From Methylobacter sp. (GTDB taxonomy: Bacteria; Pseudomonadota; Gammaproteobacteria; Methylococcales; Methylomonadaceae): a DNA stretch of 5,951 bases. Within the stretch, counting starts at the first letter, position 1. Each line of letters starts with the position of its first letter. The translations under genes and the position numbers were made by a program. Positions 5,095 through 5,951 of this stretch are shown here, piece after piece. The notes under the pieces are model-generated. The model searched no databases. It was given only the letters and a program-made list of their open reading frames with translations, and was not told where the DNA came from. The stretch is taken from positions 1-5,951 of the forward strand of contig JAQTLI010000195.1 in NCBI GenBank assembly GCA_028714995.1. Direction: 5' to 3'.

Positions 5095-5122
5095 TGAACC
5101 ACTTTGACTGGTTCATTACAAC
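5088..5122. repeat. Perfect 14-bp-arm palindrome over the integrase stop codon
   Basis: GTTGTAATGAACCA (5088-5101) and TGGTTCATTACAAC (5109-5122) enclose a 7-base CTTTGAC loop. CCG/CGG can extend the stem past a two-base AA bulge. The left arm also competes with a smaller stem, CAACTT/AAGTTG, just upstream. There is no T-run. The TTGTAA in each arm gives a stop codon to frames converging from both sides, so it may sit between two convergent genes. Confidence 0.7.
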
Positions 5123-5247
5123 CGGATTTGACGAATTATTATTGTCGAAACCCTCTCCACCGTTGATGCTAATACACTCCCTGTTTTGGCATCAATATTG
5201 CTGTGCACTTGAAGGTCATCTCTTGGTACTCTACCGACCCTCCTGGG
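5116..5247 (-). pseudogene. Short minus-strand coding-like remnant, unidentified
   Basis: The minus frame is open from just after a TGA (5250-5248) to TAA (5118-5116), 43 codons. It reads in part DDLQVHSNIDAKTGSVLAST and ends IIIRQIRL. The composition looks like genuine protein, but there is no start codon with a ribosome site and no family I can name. The opposite strand holds a competing 54-codon ORF (ATG 5094 to TGA 5256-5258) whose Cys/Trp-rich translation looks less natural, although it ends exactly at the terminator stem. Confidence 0.25.
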
Positions 5248-5257
5248 TCACCTCATG

Positions 5258-5293
5258 ATGCCCTCCATTTAATATTAGGAGGGCATTTTTTTT
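5258..5293 (+). terminator. Strong Rho-independent terminator, plus strand
   Basis: The stem ATGCCCTCC / GGAGGGCAT has nine pairs and an 11-base AT loop, and runs directly into eight T residues (5286-5293). A short GACCC-TCCT-GGGTC hairpin lies just before it (5236-5249). On the minus strand no T-run follows, so it acts in one direction. It would end transcripts coming from the integrase side, or a short transcript arising in 5095-5255. Confidence 0.85.
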
Positions 5294-5377
5294 ACAAAAA
5301 AAGCCGGTACTGACTTCTTCCTGTAAAACTTTTCTTTTTGGCTGAAAAAGTCCTAAACCATGTTCACCAATATACGT

Positions 5378-5764
5378 TTAGCCTCCGATATGGTTGGTAT
5401 AAGGGTTAAAGTTTGGTCGTTTAATCTTGTTAAATCCAAATTCGGTTGCACGGTGGCAAGTATTGCATGCTTTCGTCAAGGCATCGTAATCTCTCTCTTA
5501 ACGAATGATCTTGGCATCTTGGGTCTTTACCAGCACCGCACCGTCGATAAACTCGATAACATCCGCACGCACGGTGAACTTGGGCAGTGCGAATAAAATA
5601 AAATAAGTAGAACTATTTTCATGCGCTACGTTGACGAGAGCCTGGGCTTTTCCTTCGGAAACACCTACGTGCTGGTAAAGCTTGGTAATCGCCTCATCGT
5701 AGCCAGGGGATTTCAGGTTAATTAGACCCAGGAAACTAAAGCCGACACTACTGCCAATTGCATT
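5378..5764 (-). pseudogene. c-type cytochrome family pseudogene, 5'-truncated, with an internal stop
   Basis: The minus frame is open for 129 codons to TAA (5380-5378) except for one TAA at 5500-5498. After that stop it reads DYDALTKACNTCHRATEFGF. This includes a CxxCH haem-binding motif (codons 5467-5453) set in the A-C-N-x-C-H-x-A-T-x-F-G-F context known from small periplasmic cytochromes with a C-terminal haem. It ends KRPNFNPYTNHIGG. The upstream part (GYDEAITKLYQHVGVSEGKA, then VNVAHENSSTYFILFALPKF) is clearly coding-like, but I do not recognise its family. It may be the same protein, with TAA replacing a Lys codon. No signal peptide or start is present; the 5' end was probably cut off near 5764 by the IS1595 element. 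Confidence 0.6.
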
Positions 5765-5847
5765 GGTTTTCCTGATTACCCATAAAGAACAGCCAACGTA
5801 AAAAACGTCTATACTGACAGTACCGGCATATGAATGAGGGTAACGTC

Positions 5848-5951
5848 ATGAAAAACAAAGTCCAATTTCAAAAAGGCTATAGCCTGAGTGAGTTCATGAA
5901 GAATTATGGAACTGAAGATCAGTGTCGAAAAGCCTTGTTTCAGTGGCGCTG
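5848..5951 (+). CDS. IS1595-family transposase, N-terminal part (cut by window edge)
   Basis: ATG 5848, with GAGGG seven bases upstream, starts MKNKVQFQKGYSLSEFMKNY, followed by GTEDQCRKALFQWR. This is the typical N-terminus of IS1595-family transposases, in which a Q-C-R-x-A-L-F-x-W-R helix precedes a zinc finger. The DDE domain lies beyond the window, so intactness is unknown. The element's left end should lie between 5765 and 5847; GGTTTTCCTGATTACCC at 5765 is a candidate but is not confirmed. Confidence 0.75.
   Translation, partial: MKNKVQFQKGYSLSEFMKNYGTEDQCRKALFQWR

Noticed and set aside
5360..5596. 78-codon plus-strand ORF opposite the cytochrome pseudogene
   Set aside because: The CxxCH-containing minus frame explains this stretch; the plus frame has no ribosome site or recognisable motif.
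5303..5827. Inverted repeat GCCGGTACTG flanking the cytochrome pseudogene (5303-5314 and 5816-5827)
   Set aside because: Ten to twelve matching bases are expected by chance several times in about 6 kb, and the positions do not coincide with any element end.
1..5951. CRISPR array, tRNA or rRNA gene
   Set aside because: No regularly spaced repeats and no tRNA- or rRNA-like sequence was seen by eye on either strand.

Overview
The window looks like an insertion-sequence-rich accessory stretch of a gammaproteobacterial chromosome. Two things point there: the DegP/MucD-type periplasmic protease is of the gammaproteobacterial kind, and the transposase relics belong to IS1, IS6 and IS1595 types common in that class. 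A methanotroph-like (Methylococcales) host is my guess from the overall flavour of the genes; the sequence does not prove it.

Layout, left to right. Positions 1-635 hold the 5' part of an IS1-family element on the minus strand (insA, and insB cut by the window edge, joined by an A8 slippery run). It is inserted into a plus-strand gene whose C-terminal remnant lies at 636-857. After a gene-free leader, 1211-1923 carries a compact toxin-antitoxin operon of the TumE/TumA type (DUF6516 plus a winged-helix HVO_A0114-like protein). Its start region holds a perfect 19-bp palindrome, a likely operator. At 1944-2559 there is a decayed, minus-strand IS6-family copy with two in-frame nonsense codons and a lost C-terminus. 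The one long healthy gene is a secreted HtrA-family serine protease (2697-4103).

Downstream of the protease (4104-5100) the DNA is a patchwork: a short membrane-protein-like ORF ending in a 21-bp-arm hairpin, a short coding-like remnant, a solitary IS6-like terminal repeat, and a second, more decayed IS6 copy (4762-5034) in the same orientation as the first. The two relics bracket the protease gene. The second copy abuts the last 19 codons of a tyrosine integrase. Then come a 14-bp-arm palindrome, a strong plus-strand intrinsic terminator (5258-5293), a minus-strand c-type cytochrome pseudogene with a CxxCH motif (5378-5764), and the start of an IS1595-family transposase gene running off the right edge.

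Functionally only three units look intact: the toxin-antitoxin pair, the protease, and possibly the two edge transposases, which are truncated by the window. Everything else is debris of repeated transposition. I do not see a convincing undescribed multi-gene system. The most checkable novelties are the toxin-antitoxin operator, the two long palindromes and the paired IS6 relics around the protease.
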